Part shown: positions 1 through 12,935 of the stretch, in pieces
Layout of the letters: each line of letters starts with the position of its first letter
Position numbering within the stretch: the stretch's first letter is position 1
Assembly: GCF_033439725.1 (NCBI RefSeq)
Contig: NW_026944384.1
Span: 5,084,001 to 5,148,000, forward strand
Length of the DNA: 64,000 nucleotides
Origin: Neurospora tetraspora
Lineage: Eukaryota > Ascomycota > Sordariomycetes > Sordariales > Sordariaceae
Direction of reading: 5' to 3'
The notes under the pieces: generated by a model
Databases searched by the model: none
What the model was told of the DNA's origin: nothing
Seen by the model: only the letters and a program-made list of their open reading frames with translations
Position numbers and translations under genes: made by a program

Positions 1-2004
1 AAAGCACCGGCTTCTGTGGGGAGCGTGATGGGGTCTGGAGAATGTTTTGGCTATGAGTGACACCGGCTGATGTCGAGGGTCGTTGGTTGAGGTCGCGGTT
101 CTTGCTCTGCGGTGTGCCGTCTACAGATTTCCTGTGAAGGTGCTGACCGGGCGAGATCTTGCTGGCGTTCAGTAGTGCTGCACTGAGCCTGTTATCCTGT
201 GATATCGAGGAAAGGAGGTGTCGGAGCAGGTGGTAGGCTCCTTCAGGATCCACCAAGTCGAGATCGGCGAAAGCATCGGACAGATTGGCCAGGGCCTCGC
301 GTTTTTGTGATGGACCGGTTTGCGCATGAAGCTCTTCGAGCGCAGGCTCAATAGCCTTGTTATAAAGACGACGACCGAGGAGCGCCTCCTTGCTAGTGGG
401 CTCGATGGGCGTCTGCATCGCGGAAGGAGGTCGGTTCTCGTCATTGGCTACCTCCTGGGGCCTTTCCTGGTGGATTTTCGGACCCTCGTGGTCGGAAGGC
501 ACACGACGGAAGAGTCGCATAGTAGAACCGGAGTTGCCAAACGACATATCCGTCTGAAGAGGCCTCTTTGCTGCTGCGACAGGCGGTCGTGGTGAGCCTG
601 TCGAGGTGGAAAGTCGCCGTTGCTGGTGAGCGGCTGCGGCCGATGGTTGTCGCCGTACTGTCGCTTTCCTCACTGTCTGAGGGGTGGAGGGCTGGAGGGG
701 ACCGTCTCTGACATGCACTCTTCGCATGCCTTCTTCCGTCTCTCGTACTCTAGATGGGTCCCTGGACTTTGTAGGAGTAGTGTCGACGTTCATGGGGTTC
801 TTGGGCAGCGCAACCGACTTGATGGTCTCGAACACCCACTCGTCATCGTCGTCCTTGGGGCTCATGGTGTGGAGGGTTTCTTGGTAAAAGACGGGAAGCT
901 TGACACGGTCTTGCTTGGCGTCCCACATCTGCTTGCGCTCGATCAGTTCCTGCAACGCCTCAACCCTTCCAGCTGTGCGGATGAATCGATGCCTGAGCAG
1001 GTCTCTAGCCGTCGGGCGCTGCGCAGGGTCTTTGATCAAACAATGAGCGACGAAGTCCTTGAACTCTCGGCTGAACTTGCCCTCCAGTCGTGGTGGTGGG
1101 TTCTTGGGAATCTGAAAGAGGACCTTCATTGGGTGAATGTTCGCATACGGAGGCTCGCCAACAGCCAGTTCGATGGCAGTGATACCGAGGGACCAGATGT
1201 CGGCCTTGAAGTCGTAGCCAGCCTGCTGAATGACCTCGGGGGCCATCCAGAATGGGGTGCCGACAAAGGTATTGCGTTGAGACTTCATATGTGTCAACTG
1301 CGCTGCAACGCCGAAATCAGCGAGCTTGACCTTTCCGGCTTCCGACAACAGGACATTGGCGGCTTTGATGTCACGATGGATCTTTCCTTCGGCGTGTAGG
1401 TAATCGAGGCCGAGTAGGAGTTCGCGGCAGACGATGGCAAGGTGTACTTCGCTAAAGTTTCCCGGTTTGAGCTGGCGCACAGAGTCTTGTTAGCAAGCAT
1501 AATATAGGTGGGATGCGACAACGACATGACCAGACTTACGAGGTCCAAGCAGGAACCTCCCCCGAGATATTCCATCACGATCCATAGCTTGTGGCCGCGC
1601 AAGAAGCTCGCCCTGTACTGAGTGACGTAAGAGCTGGCGCATGTGCTGAGCACCGAGATCTCTTGTTGGATTTCCTGGATGTCATCTTCGCTGGACTCGA
1701 GGTCAATCTGGCGGGGCGCAAAAAGTTAGTTTTTTTTTGTCGAGGACAGATTGTCATGGAATGCGATGCGATGCGATGCGATGCAGCCCAATGCGACAAG
1801 ACGTACATGTTTGATGGCCACTGTTTCGCCCGTTGTCTTGTCAATTCCCTTGTAAACGACGCCAAAACTGCCTCCTGTGGGTGTTGGCGCACCAAAAAGT
1901 CAGCGTTTCATTTTGAGGTGGTGGCTGGATGTGGAAGTGGGATGTGACTTACGGCCAAGTTCTTCCAGCACTTGGTAGTGGTTGGCGACTCCTTCGTCGG
2001 CCAT
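1..2004 (-). CDS. sid-1: GCK-III (Ste20/Mst3-like) protein kinase of the septation initiation network, 3' end outside window
   Basis: The predicted exons are 2004-1953, 1874-1807, 1707-1540 and 1471 to the window edge, joined at GTAAGT/GTACGT donors and CAG acceptors. The start is the first ATG and gives [17 protein letters not shown]. Kinase signatures are in order: glycine loop [11 protein letters not shown] (~residue 18), VAIKH lysine (~38), IHRDIKAAN (~127), DFG and [10 protein letters not shown]. After a basic, disordered linker comes a conserved block near residues 455-520 ([20 protein letters not shown], then [10 protein letters not shown]), typical of the Sid1/SepL branch. About 586 residues are visible and the frame stays open to base 1. 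In fungi this kinase acts between Cdc7 and Dbf2/Mob1 in septation signalling. Intron 2 contains a small (ATGCG)n repeat at 1761-1784. The paralogue mst-1 is the main alternative; sid-1 is favoured by sequence and by remembered gene order. Confidence 0.85.
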
Positions 2005-5000
2005 CTTTGGAGTTACAGGAGGGTGATTGTCGCGAGTCGCGATGGAGGGCAGGTCAAGTGCGCGCGACTACGCACCACTCACTGGCGACCACTGGTGGTG
2101 GAGTAGTTGGAGGTGACCTCTTTTGGTTGTCCAGCGAGGTGTCCAGGGCGAGGCGTGGTGGAGTACTTTTTCGCTTTGGATCTGCCGCTGACCGCAAATC
2201 GACTGCAAATTAATGACTGGTGGGGTGGACTGAAAAGGGGGGCAACCTGGTCGGCTGGGGTCCGTCCAAATAAATGAAGAAAAAAAGGGAAGAAAAAGAC
2301 GGTGTCTGAGGTTCTTGACTACTAGTAGAACACAACCGAGCGGAAGAGGCGCATCGGTTCGAGGTTTGAGGTTGAGCCAGGTGAGGGAGGACGAAGGGCC
2401 AGCTATAAGTCAAATCTTAGTCCCAAGGTTCTAGTTGTTTGAGGAGCTGCAAGTCAACATCCAACTTGGCTGCAGGCGGGCTCAGCACAGGACCTTGAAC
2501 TGGGCTGAATGGCCGGCGGAAGCGGGCGCTCAATGTTTAATCTAATCCTTGGTTTTTGGCTAACCAGGACCGGGACTGGTTGTCACTGTACACTGGTCGT
2601 GTGCGGGCGGCTGTCGAATGGGAGGGCATGGGCCATTGTTTACTCGATAGGGGGGGCTGCTAGCAGGTCACCGCAGGGCTGAAGTAACCTGGCACTTGTC
2701 AGATCTCGGAGATTGCTTAGTCCTGATGGTCGTCGACCCCGTTTGTTTCCTCGTGTTGCGGCTATCGCAATAACTGTATCTGGCGGTGGAAGTGTATTCT
2801 GCCTCGTCTCCTGCGTGCTCCCTTTTGGTTCGACAATGGGCAATCGCGCGCAAAGCGGCTGAGCGAGGGATTTGGGAATGAGAACAGAGAAAAGGCTATG
2901 CCCTGCATTGCCCTCTGCGTGTGTCTCTGGATCATTGGGTGTACCTGGTAGCGTGATGGGGAGCTGGATGGAGAGGGAATGTTCGCATGCCTGTCGATTC
3001 GGTCTTCAAGTCTTGAAAGGGCCTGTCGAGGGCGCCGCCGCGCCGGGGCAGTCGCGAAGCAGCCAATCGAAGTACACGGTTGCGGGGGGCCATGCGTAAT
3101 TTCTCCGTTGAATCCAGATGGACGCTCCTAGTCGCCCTAGCAATGCAGTGCCGATGCGACAAACGTCACCTCGCCAACATTGTATCCAAGCAACCAACTT
3201 ATAAACTCTTCTCGATTGGGTAGGTGGGGCTTCTTTTTTCCCTTCCGTTCTGCCCTTCAAGGTGAGAGCGACTGACACTCTGACAGAGAAACGAAACACT
3301 GGCCTCACTGCCCGCACACGCCTGTAACGTTGAGAATGCTGCGACGATGCGACGAATGCTGGCCGGGGTGGTTTCCCGCGGTTTCCCATGGCAACACTCT
3401 CAAACACTCTTGGTCCCGCGCTTACAGCCAGTCAGCATGGAGAAGCGCGTCTCGATCGTCCCAAGCAACGGGCGCGCACTGCAGCAGATGAGGTGAGACG
3501 AGCCCACACTAGCGACGGGACTTTGCGACTGCATCAAGCCCCGACAGGCATCGAACATGGACGCCCCGAGCAGGCGGCTCTGTTTGTTGTGCATTGTGCG
3601 ATGTGCAGCGGCAAGGGAACAAGGGCAGGCCTCTGCAAGTTACGAGTCTTTCTGCCTCCAACCCGCTCCGCATCTGCGACTCTGCGCCGTCTGCTGCGCA
3701 AGTGCGTGAGTAGAAGCATATTCGAGCACGCATAGCTCGGACGGGACCGCACTTGTGCAATTCGAAACACAAGCTGCAACCCAATCGGTTCCCGCTGTGT
3801 GCGCAGTGCAGTCAGGTGCAGTGTGCCTGCGGAGCCTGTCTCCAGCCTCTGTACCTAGTCCCGTCTCCCTTGATGCAGAATTTCTGGGAAGCTAGTGTTC
3901 TTCCGGTGTTTGATGTTTTGCATTGAACAATGGGCAGCCTACGGATAGAAGCTTGGACGGATAGAAGAAGAATACTCGTAGACTTTTCTATACCATCATA
4001 CTCTTTAGAGGTATTCCCTGTTTGTGTTGCGCGCTAATAAGGATGGCGGGATGGCTGGACGGATGTACGTATGTTACATGTACCCTCAGCGATTACTTGC
4101 AGTGACCTGACTGTACCTGGCTTGCCTGGGTTTGAGGAAGCATCAAAGTACGGAGTGGGCCGAGCAAATGTCAATCATCTCGGAGCATTGCTGCAGAGAT
4201 TTGTTCTCGTTTTTCTATTTTCAACTTTGTTGTTACGGTTGATCGACCTCCACACGGAACCCACACGTTCGCTCAGCAGTTCACAGAGTGCCAGTCTCCC
4301 TAGAAAGTCAACCCTTGCTTGGCATTGCCTACAAGGTCTCCAACTTCTCCAACCAAACAAGGGCAGCCTACCACAACCGAAGTTGACCTTTAGCCTCTTT
4401 TTCTGTTCCATTGGACATTGGCCGTTGCGTCAATCCTTTTGTTCCAAGAAATCCATTGATTTGCACCTTGCACCTTGCACTTCCCGATGCCATGGTGGTG
4501 TGCATTGTTCCTTGATTGACATTGACCGGAAGCTTAGCGGGAGTGGGTATACCTTTACCTCGCTAGAATCTAGTACACTACAATTTTGCGGGGAATATCA
4601 AAAACGCAAAGCCTCCTGTCCAATCCCTTCCCTTCAACTGCTTTGTTTGGAATTGGGTGGTTGGGAAGATCCCGCCCGCGTCCCGCGTCTCACAGACAAC
4701 AACTGAACAGAAGGGAGCCACCACTGAAGGGAACACTGAACACAAACACAATTGAAGCCTCCCTGAGTCGACCTTTAGCAAGAGCCCGCCGCCCATAATC
4801 TCACCAAACCGCGCCGAACCGACAACCCTTGAACAGAAAGACGGCAACAGGTCAGACAGGCACGTCGACAGGGCTGCCTAGGCAAGGAGTTACCTAGAGA
4901 GTGTGAATCGAGTAGCGAGATAGTCGTCGTCGTCGTCGTTGTCGTCGTCGGTCTCTCTCTGCCCGACCCGACTCCAGCTCTTCAGCCTCCCTCTGCACCC

Positions 5001-5361
5001 GAAGCGGATTCCCCATTTTTGCAGCTCCACCCTGGATGCCTCATACAGGCTTATAGCTCCAATTCGGTCTGGTCTGGATCCATCCCATCTTCAGCTGCGC
5101 CAGGTCTGTCCGTCCAAAGGTTTGGGCTGTAAGCTTTTGCTTTGCTGGTGCTTTGCTGTTTCCGTCCGCTTGTTCGTCCGAACCAAGGCTCCGTCCCAGG
5201 TTGTTTTTGCAAGTGGTGTGTGGCCGACCGACTTTGTTGACATAGCAACCACACAAGCCCACGCCTGTGTACGTGCGGGTTCGAGTGCAGACGACTTGGA
5301 CTCCCACTCAGTCCCACCGCCCCTGACAACAGACACCTGCCCGCCGCGACTCGACAAAGAT
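2005..5361. promoter_or_regulatory. Divergent upstream region between sid-1 and cyk3
   Basis: About 3.4 kb separate the two start codons. I find no ORF with recognisable protein similarity here; the open frames are short and overlap on both strands. The last 450 bases before the cyk3 start form a pyrimidine-rich leader that includes a (GTC)n tract at about 4924-4951. Two genes of septum formation sharing one intergenic region suggests, but does not prove, coordinated expression. Confidence 0.5.
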
Positions 5362-8300
5362 ATGGTTCCCGCACCACCACCAGTCCCGACGCGCTTCCCT
5401 TGTTGGGTTCGGGCTGTCTACTCGTGGGGAGGAGAGGTGCGTGACTAGACAAAATACTGCAATTACCTTCCTGCGGTCCGTCCTGCCCAGCAATCGCGAG
5501 TGCCAATGCTGCTTCCCATCCCATTCCAACCTCACTTTCCAAAGTTGACTGACCGATCCTCGTGTACTTGCAGAACAAACGCGATCTCGGTTTCATCGAA
5601 GGCGACCTGATAGAATGTCTCAACGCCGGAGACGGCTCGTGGTGGACGGGGAGGCTATGGCGCGACAGGAGGGCAATTGGCGTCTTCCCCTCCAACTTCG
5701 TCGAGCTGATGCCAGAAAACTTCAGGCCGACCAGCAGATCCGCGAGCCCAATGGCTGCCAGCCACTCTCCCAGTCCCAGCGGCACCCCACACAAGTCGAG
5801 GACCTTTCGAAAACCCTTCGAGGCCTACTCAAAGGCTCCCCATTATACCACAGCAAAAGTTCCCGAGACCTACAAGGACTGCTCCGTAAGCCGACCCCCG
5901 CGCGCCGGCTCGATTCGACAACGATCACGAGGACCCATAGGGCACCCAGGAGGAAATGACTACGGATATTCCCACGGCGGTACTCATCCACCTAGCCATG
6001 GAGGGAGGGCACCGTCACCGGCACCATTCAGGGCTGCGTCGCCGAATCCCTACCGAGCACCCTCTCCGGCACCATTTAGGGCTGCGTCGCCGAATCCCTA
6101 CCGAGCACCCTCTCCGGCTCCGTATCCGGTACCGATACCGCCGCCTCTAGCCGGGTCACCAGCACCGACAGGACCCTTTCGGGCAGCATCACCGTCGCCT
6201 TACAGGGAAGCATCGCCAGCACCATACCGCCCCCGAGCTTCATCACCCGCCCCATACGTACCCTCCCCCGCGCCATACCACTCCCATTCGCACTCACCGT
6301 CACCGGCACCGCTCCGAAACGCATCGCCATCCAGGTCACGATCTCCTCTCAAGCATCAGCTGGATTACAGGGGGACACCACCAATAAGAGATGTGTCGCC
6401 AGCTAGAGTGTATTCACCAATGAGAGCTCATTCTCCCGCGCCTCCATCGCCATCACCATCGTACAGGCCCTACCGACCTCCCCAGTTACAGGATGGCCAA
6501 TACCAGGAAGGGGGTCCCGGGCGAGGGGATACACCGCCTCCACCGCCCCCTCCGCATCGCAACCTCGTTTCGCGACATGGATCCAAAAATTCGTACAACG
6601 GGGACCAGCAGTCACCGTACTATGAGGATATACCAAGACCGAATTCCACGGCTCCATATAACCAGAATTCCAATGGCTACCCCATGGCAAGGACACCTTC
6701 CCCATGCCCTCCTTCACCGGCGGCATCAGGTGCTATGACTCCGTCACCGTTGAGAGAGGCCATGGATGATGTGATGGAGCAGTTGGACGTGTTGAGCGGC
6801 GGCGGTAAACTTCCTCGCGATGGATCTCCGGAGCCTTTCGACCCCTGGGCGCCCGAGGCTTTTGAAGAAATTCACCAAAAATCGAGGAAAGCTCGGGATA
6901 AACGACCCCAGAGCACCATGCTAATCGACGAGGGGTACGAAACATACAGTGGGACTGGCTCGAGCTTAGTAGGACCCGCCTCCAAACCTCCTCAACAACA
7001 AGATGAGCCATCACGCCTCCCACAGTTAAGTAACTACGTCGAGAGGATGGAATCCAGGTTGAGGACCATGCACCAACACAGCGCCAGCATGAATAACATT
7101 ACCGAACAAGGCCCCCCTCCTCCCCCTAAAAGTCCGTTCATGAACAGGCCAAAGTCATCAATCGAGTCCCGAGTGGCGGCAGACCCAAGGCTTAGGAAGA
7201 AGAAGTCATCATATGATATGGGGCGACAGACTCTTGATCGAAGTTCGACCACAAAGACCACGTCGACTAATGCATCCGATACCCCAAGCAATGTTACCTT
7301 TTCCTCGGCAACAACTGACAGTACTAATCGGAGTCTGATGAGCGGTGTTTCAGCTGGAGGCATAAGCGCCACCAGCGCTGGAAGCTTGGCAAGGAAGAAC
7401 CGAATCAGGGCTCACAGTGCGCTCAGCATCCAGGAGGAATCCGACCGCCCAGGAACTCCGTTCACAGGGGTAACGTACCATAGCAGCCATGCTTCGGAGA
7501 ATCTACATATGCGACCCAAGTCCCGTACCGATCTTGGACAGGAGGACTCGATGGGTAACCTGGGAGGTCTTGTTACCCCCAAGCCGAAGAAGCAGAACTT
7601 CATCAAGCGAATTCTCGAGTCTGCCAAGACTGGAGTTGCGAACAGCAGAAACAGCATCGCTTCTGCAGGGTCATCCTCACCGACTAAATCAGCGACAAAT
7701 CCGCTTTCTGCTCTATCTGGAGGTCCGTCCCTGTTACCGGCGAAGAATATTGGGAGGGAAGGCATGGGCAGTGGTGTTGACTGGGTCCAGGTTCGGCGAG
7801 ACGTCAACCGTTCAAACTCATTGAGTCAGAACGAGCGTACGGAACGAAAGGAAAGATGTCAAATGCTGGACCATCCAGCTTTGAATCCCGTGGAGGAACT
7901 GTACAACAGCATCGATGGCGATGAGGGCGATGATGGCATGCCCGTCCAGGAGCCGTTTAACTATCTAGCCATTAACTTGAGCCAGGTCGACAAGAACTCC
8001 CGCTTTGTGGCCAGCCTGCCCCCTACCATCACAGCTGCGTCCCTTGCGGCTACCTACGTTTGCCGACCATACAATAGCGATGTTCAACGCTTACGAGCCA
8101 TCTTCACCTGGGTTTCCGAAAAGGTTTGCTGGGAAGAGGACTTTGAGGGGCCTATCGACACGCGACGAGTTATTCACTCGAAGCGTGGATGCTGCGAAGA
8201 GTTTGCGGTTCTCGTTGCGGAGATGTGCGAAGCTGTGGGCCTGCATTGTGAAGTCGTCCGCGGTTATCTCAAGTCGCCAGGCGAGATCCCGGATGCCAAT

Positions 8301-9491
8301 ATTGTTCCCCGTCCCAACCACTGGTGGAATGCGGTAGTTGTTGACAACGAGTGGAGGATGATGGATACCTGTTTGGCGAGCCCGTCCTTTCCACGCCGTG
8401 CCCTGTACTCGAGTTGGAACAGCTCTCAAGCCGACCCCTGGTGGTTCCTAGCACGCCCTACCGAGATCTGCTGGACGCATATCCCCGAACACCACGAACA
8501 ACAACACATCTGCCCGCCTGTCGCTCACGAGATTCTGCTCAATCTTCCCTGTGCCTGCCCACCCTACTTCAAGAACGGCCTGGACATGTTTGACTACAAC
8601 ACCTCTCTGACCAGGATCGAGGACCTCGAAATGGTGCATATCAAGTTCAACGTGCCAGCCGATGTCGAAATTGCCGCAGAGGTCGAGACTCGCGCCTTCA
8701 CTAAGGATAACGACGGTGATGTCTTTGAGTCCGGCGAAGTAGTCAAGAAACGCGCCCTCGCACAAGCAGAGTGGTTCGGGGGCGTGAAGCGCTACACCGT
8801 CAAGGCCCTCCTGCCCGGCGACGAAGGCACCGGCACGCTCAAGATCTACGCCGGCAAGCGTGGCCTGATGCACAGCATCAAGGACATCCCGCACCCTCTC
8901 GCCTTCGCTCTTCCCATCATCCACACGGGCGAAAACCCGCCCTACGAGTTCGTCACCCGCCACCCGACCCCCCACGCCCAACGCCACGACCTTTACATCG
9001 TCCAACCCCAATGCCAGGGTCTCGCCCTCAACAATACCTTCGTCTTCATTATCCGCCAACACCCGAGCTCGAGCTCGACCTCCGACGGCCCCACGTCCCC
9101 CTCCATCACCTCCGGCAGCGCTTCCCCGATCCCTTTCCTCCGTCCTTCCAGCGCCATGAGCATGACCTCGAGCGCAGCCGGTGGTTCCCAGCCCAGCACC
9201 ACCGCCGGCGGTTCCAGCGGCAGCAGCAGCAAGAAACCCGCCAAGCTGGCCATCCAAACGCCGGGCGGTAAGATCCTCCGGCTGATGAGAAAAGAGGACA
9301 GGGGAGGCAAAGGAGGCATCGGGTTCGGCAGCCGGGCGGCCGCGCAAGCAGCGGCCGAGCCGGGCGAGGAAGGGGACGGAGGAACTTGGGAGACCATCAT
9401 CAAGTGCAGCGAGCGCGGCACGTGGAGGGGACTGGTGTTGGCCGATAGGACGGCCAGGTGGTGCGTTTTCGCCGAGTGGGTTTGTCAGTAA
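5362..9491 (+). CDS. cyk3: Cyk3-like cytokinesis protein: N-terminal SH3 domain, long disordered region, transglutaminase-like domain
   Basis: Exon 1 is 5362-5436 and exon 2 is 5574-9491 (1330 aa). Splicing completes the SH3 domain across the junction (AVYSWGGE, then NKRDLGFIEGD, GDGSWWTGRL, GVFPSNFVELM; residues ~15-70). The start is the first in-frame ATG. Residues ~70-700 are Pro/Ser-rich and probably disordered, with a 16-residue unit (APFRAASPNPYRAPSP) repeated in tandem by a 48-bp duplication at 6018-6113. A transglutaminase-like domain spans ~840-1000: Cys region KRGCCEEFAVL (~895), then NHWWNAVVVDNEW and RMMDTC supplying His and Asp. In yeasts Cyk3 works at the actomyosin ring in primary-septum formation, binding partners through SH3; this role is inferred here. 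The cysteine at the catalytic position looks present, whereas the yeast proteins are described as lacking it. Confidence 0.88.
6018..6113 (+). repeat. 48-bp in-frame tandem duplication inside cyk3
   Basis: Two nearly identical 48-bp units begin at 6018 and 6066 and encode two copies of a 16-residue Ala/Pro/Ser motif. Further degenerate SPAPYR-type units follow to about 6300. The length is a multiple of three, so the frame is kept. Confidence 0.85.
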
Positions 9492-10530
9492 GAATGGCTT
9501 GCGCCTGCCACTATGAGGTTGATCAAAAAGTTCTTTCTGAAAGACGCCTGGTTCGGTTATTGGCACTACCTAAAAGCATCAGGTTGCTCGTGGCGGGCCA
9601 AGGGGACATCCAAAATAAGGGATGTCCTGAAGAGAAACCCGAAAGGATATCTCTCGAAGCATGAGAAGAAGTCCGAGAGACGAGGGGCTTATGGGTTTTA
9701 TGTTGGCCTAAAAGGTCATGTTGGATCGAAATGCTTGGTTGTACAGTTGTACGGTTTGGTTGGCCTTGGATGAGCGACACGCCTTTTTCAATATTGTTTT
9801 ATCTTCCTCATATCATAGGTAACCGCATTGTTCAATTCTTGGCAGGCGAGGCGTTTAAGGGCGGGGAAGAGTAAAACGCGCATAGCACAGCGAGCGAAGC
9901 GAAAGGCAAATATGTATTGCAAAAAGCAAATGCAAAAAAGCATGTTCGATTATTTGAGGAGGTTTTTATGTTGGCCCTATCTAGCTAGCATAAGTTGGTG
10001 GTTGGGCAAGATGGGGATAAGGGGAGAGAGGAGAACGAAAAATTGATAACAATACCCCCCTGATTCTGATTCAACTTGTAAACAAACAATCTCCTACAAT
10101 CTCCTGGTGTTTTAAGATCCTCGCCTCGAACCTCAATTGCTATCCATGGACATCGATAAGTCGTTAAATATTTCCTGTACAGCTAAACACAAAAACGTGC
10201 CATCAACGACACCCACCCTCTCTCTTCTCCTTCTTCTTCTTGTTCTTGTTCTTCTCTTTCATCGCTTGGTATATCAACTGCTACTTAAAATAATCTGTCT
10301 TGTCACAAACAACTCCTTTATTCTCCAACCTCATTCCCACCCACCCACCCACCCACAACCAACCAACTCATCATTACCACCATCATCCCCTACCACTTTC
10401 ATCCATACCCACCCCCCCCCCCCCCTCTCTTCCTTTCTTTCTATGTAATCACGTCCATCATCAAAAATAATGTGTCTTGATCTCGTCTCATAAACAACTC
10501 TCTTCGTCTTCTCGAATTGTAGTACTAACC
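9492..10530. other. Convergent 3' intergenic region between cyk3 and vps1
   Basis: Both flanking genes end into this kilobase. It holds pyrimidine-rich low-complexity DNA, including CCCA repeats near 10337-10352 and a run of 14 C at 10412-10425. No gene-like ORF is visible. It must contain both polyadenylation regions. Confidence 0.6.
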
Positions 10531-12935
10531 CTACTGTACCTGGCTAACGATCTCGCTAGCCTTCGACAGCGACTCCACCATCTGCTGGCACTCCTTCCTC
10601 CTGCGGACCGTGTAGTCGCTCTCCTTGAGGAGGTCGTCGAGCTCGTCGGCGCGGTACATGTTCTCGAGGAGCTCCTTTTGCATTTCGTCCTTTGTGAGTC
10701 TGTGGTAGTTATTCAAGTTAGTATCTCGCGCATAGAATGATAGGTAGCGAGGGGGAGAAAAGCACTTACTGAACAAGGTTCAACATGATAGCCTTGGGAA
10801 CCATATCAATCATGGTCCTCTTGACAATGTTGTAGTACGACTGGATGAGCAGCTTGATGACCTCCACCTCAATGTTCTCCCTTTCGGAGAGGGTGCCCGA
10901 GGCCTTGAGCGACGGCGGGGGCGGCTCCATGGCCGCCGCCTTCTTCTTGTTCTTGGCGGCAAAGAAGCTGCCGAAGAAGCCGCTGTTAGATCCTTCGTCG
11001 AGGTTGCTTCCGGACAAGGTGGGGCTAGCGGCCCGCGCGGGCGTAGCACTCTGCGGGATCGGCTTGCCCGTCTTGGGGTCGACCTGGACTGGCCTGGAGC
11101 CGTTGTGGCGCTCGTTAACGATGGCCATGGCCCTGTGGCCGTTGAGGAAGTCGGGGTGGCCCGTGTTGATGTAGCACGCCTCCATGGCGACCAGGTCCTT
11201 CACCAGCTTGTTGGTGGGCTCCATGGCCTTCTTGAAGAAGGAGATGACCACTTGGTGGATCTTCTCCTTGAGGCCGGGGTAGCGCCTGTATAGTTGCTTG
11301 GCGAGCACGGTGGTGAGGATGCGGACAAGCTCGTCGTACACGAGCGACGCGCACTTCAGACTGGGCTCCTCGAGACGCTTGATCTGCTGCTTGACGATGA
11401 GCTCGAAGGCGGCAGTTCCGACGAAGAGAGCGGGAGAGGGGCCGGAGGAGTTGTAGAGGATAACGCGGATATCGGAGTCCTTGACCTGGTCGAAGGGGTC
11501 CACTGCCTTGACACCGTTCGAGTACAGCTCGTGGAAGACGAAGCTGATTCTGGCGCCACCCGACAGCTCCTGGCTGGAGAGCTCGGTGCTCTTACCGTCA
11601 AGGACAGTGCGCCACTCGTTGGTAAACTCGGTGATGATGTTGAGGACAATGTTGGCGCTGTTGCCGAGAATCGAAGGTCCCAGGGACTCGAGCTCCTGGG
11701 TATACTTCTGTAGCGAGCTGGAGATACGGGCCTTGATATCGGGCAGGGTCTGCTTGATATGCATCATCAGGATCAGGTTGAGCTTCCGGGCGAGGTAGGG
11801 CGTGCCGCAGTATGAGCTCTTGTTACGGTACGCCTTGTGGTTCTCGAAGAAGTTCTTCTCGGCCTCGAGCGAAGCGTTGATGGGCTTCTTGTTGTCGATA
11901 TCCCTCTGACCACGGTTCACCACGGGCACGTATCCTAGCCTGAGGGGGATGATGCGACCGGCGAGAATATCAACGACATCGGTACCTTCGTCCATCAAAT
12001 CGACCTTTGTAAGCACACCGATGGTGCGCTGACCCTCGGGATCCACCTCCCGAGCCAGCTTCAAACCATCCGAGTTGGCCAAATCCACGTTGGCAGCAGT
12101 GACGGCCAGGATGATAGCGTTGGACTTCTGGATATACTTGAGAATCATGTCCCTGATCTGCTTCTCGATATCGCGCGGCTGGTCGCCAACGGGCACTCTT
12201 GTCAGACCGGGAAGATCGACGAGGGTGAGGTTGAGGACGTTGGGCGAGTAGATTCTCAGGTTGATGGGAGCAGGCGAGATGCCGGCATTGCGGCCGACCT
12301 TGGCCTCGGTCTCTCTGCTGATCTCATCGCGGATCTTGTTGAAGTCGTAGAACTTTTGGCCGGGAATGTGAAGGAACTCGCCCCACTCGTCCGTGTTGGC
12401 GGCCTTGTCGGTGTTATCGTCGAGCTCATTGCCGAAGCCGTTCTGGGTGGCTGTCCGGTTGATAAGCTGGAGGACGAGGGGACGGCGGGTCACGATACCG
12501 GAGCCACGGGGAAGACTGGAGGAGAAAAAAACAAGGGTCTCGAGTTAGTATTTTTGGGGAGACTAGTGTGGAAAGCGAAGAAAGACTAGGCTAGGGGCGG
12601 GGAAAGGGGGCGGGGGAGGGGGATGCGCACAAGTCGCGACCAACAATGTTTTCTAGTACGGAACTCTTTCCGCTGGACTGACTGCCGACGACTACTATTT
12701 GGGGGAGATCGATGGGGTTGTTGACACCGACGGTGGTGAAGACATCCTGGAGCTTGTTGACGAGCCTGTGCGGATGGCGACCATGTTAGCGAACTGAAGA
12801 CGACGACGATGATGCCCGACATGCGATCAGGTAGGCCGGAAGGAGTGGAAGCAGGACTTGGACGTACTTGATGAGGCCGGGGTCAGAGATACCTCCGGGG
12901 GTGCTGAGCGACCCGGTATTCACGTCTACCGTCAT
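10531..12935 (-). CDS. vps1: Vps1-type dynamin GTPase
   Basis: The exons are 12935-12868, 12765-12631, 12515-10770 and 10699-10531, giving 705 aa against 704 in yeast Vps1. The start yields [20 protein letters not shown]. GTPase motifs are all present: G1 GSQSSGKSS (~50), G2 threonine in [10 protein letters not shown]3 DLPG (~168) followed by [10 protein letters not shown], and G4 TKVD (~237). A middle/stalk region follows, then a low-complexity insert ([28 protein letters not shown]) in place of the PH domain of classical dynamins. The C-terminal GTPase effector domain ([15 protein letters not shown], then [20 protein letters not shown]) is completed only by the last exon. The family acts in vacuolar/endosomal membrane fission, endocytosis and peroxisome division. 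No defect is visible. Confidence 0.96.

Noticed and set aside
4939-5448. N-terminal extension of cyk3 exon 1 upstream of 5362
   Set aside because: The frame is open but the first in-frame ATG is at 5362, and the upstream sequence is low-complexity leader DNA.
8448-9566. Minus-strand ORF of 372 codons opposite cyk3
   Set aside because: It is the GC-rich antisense shadow of the cyk3 3' half; the translation has no family motifs and is rich in Gly/Ala/Arg.
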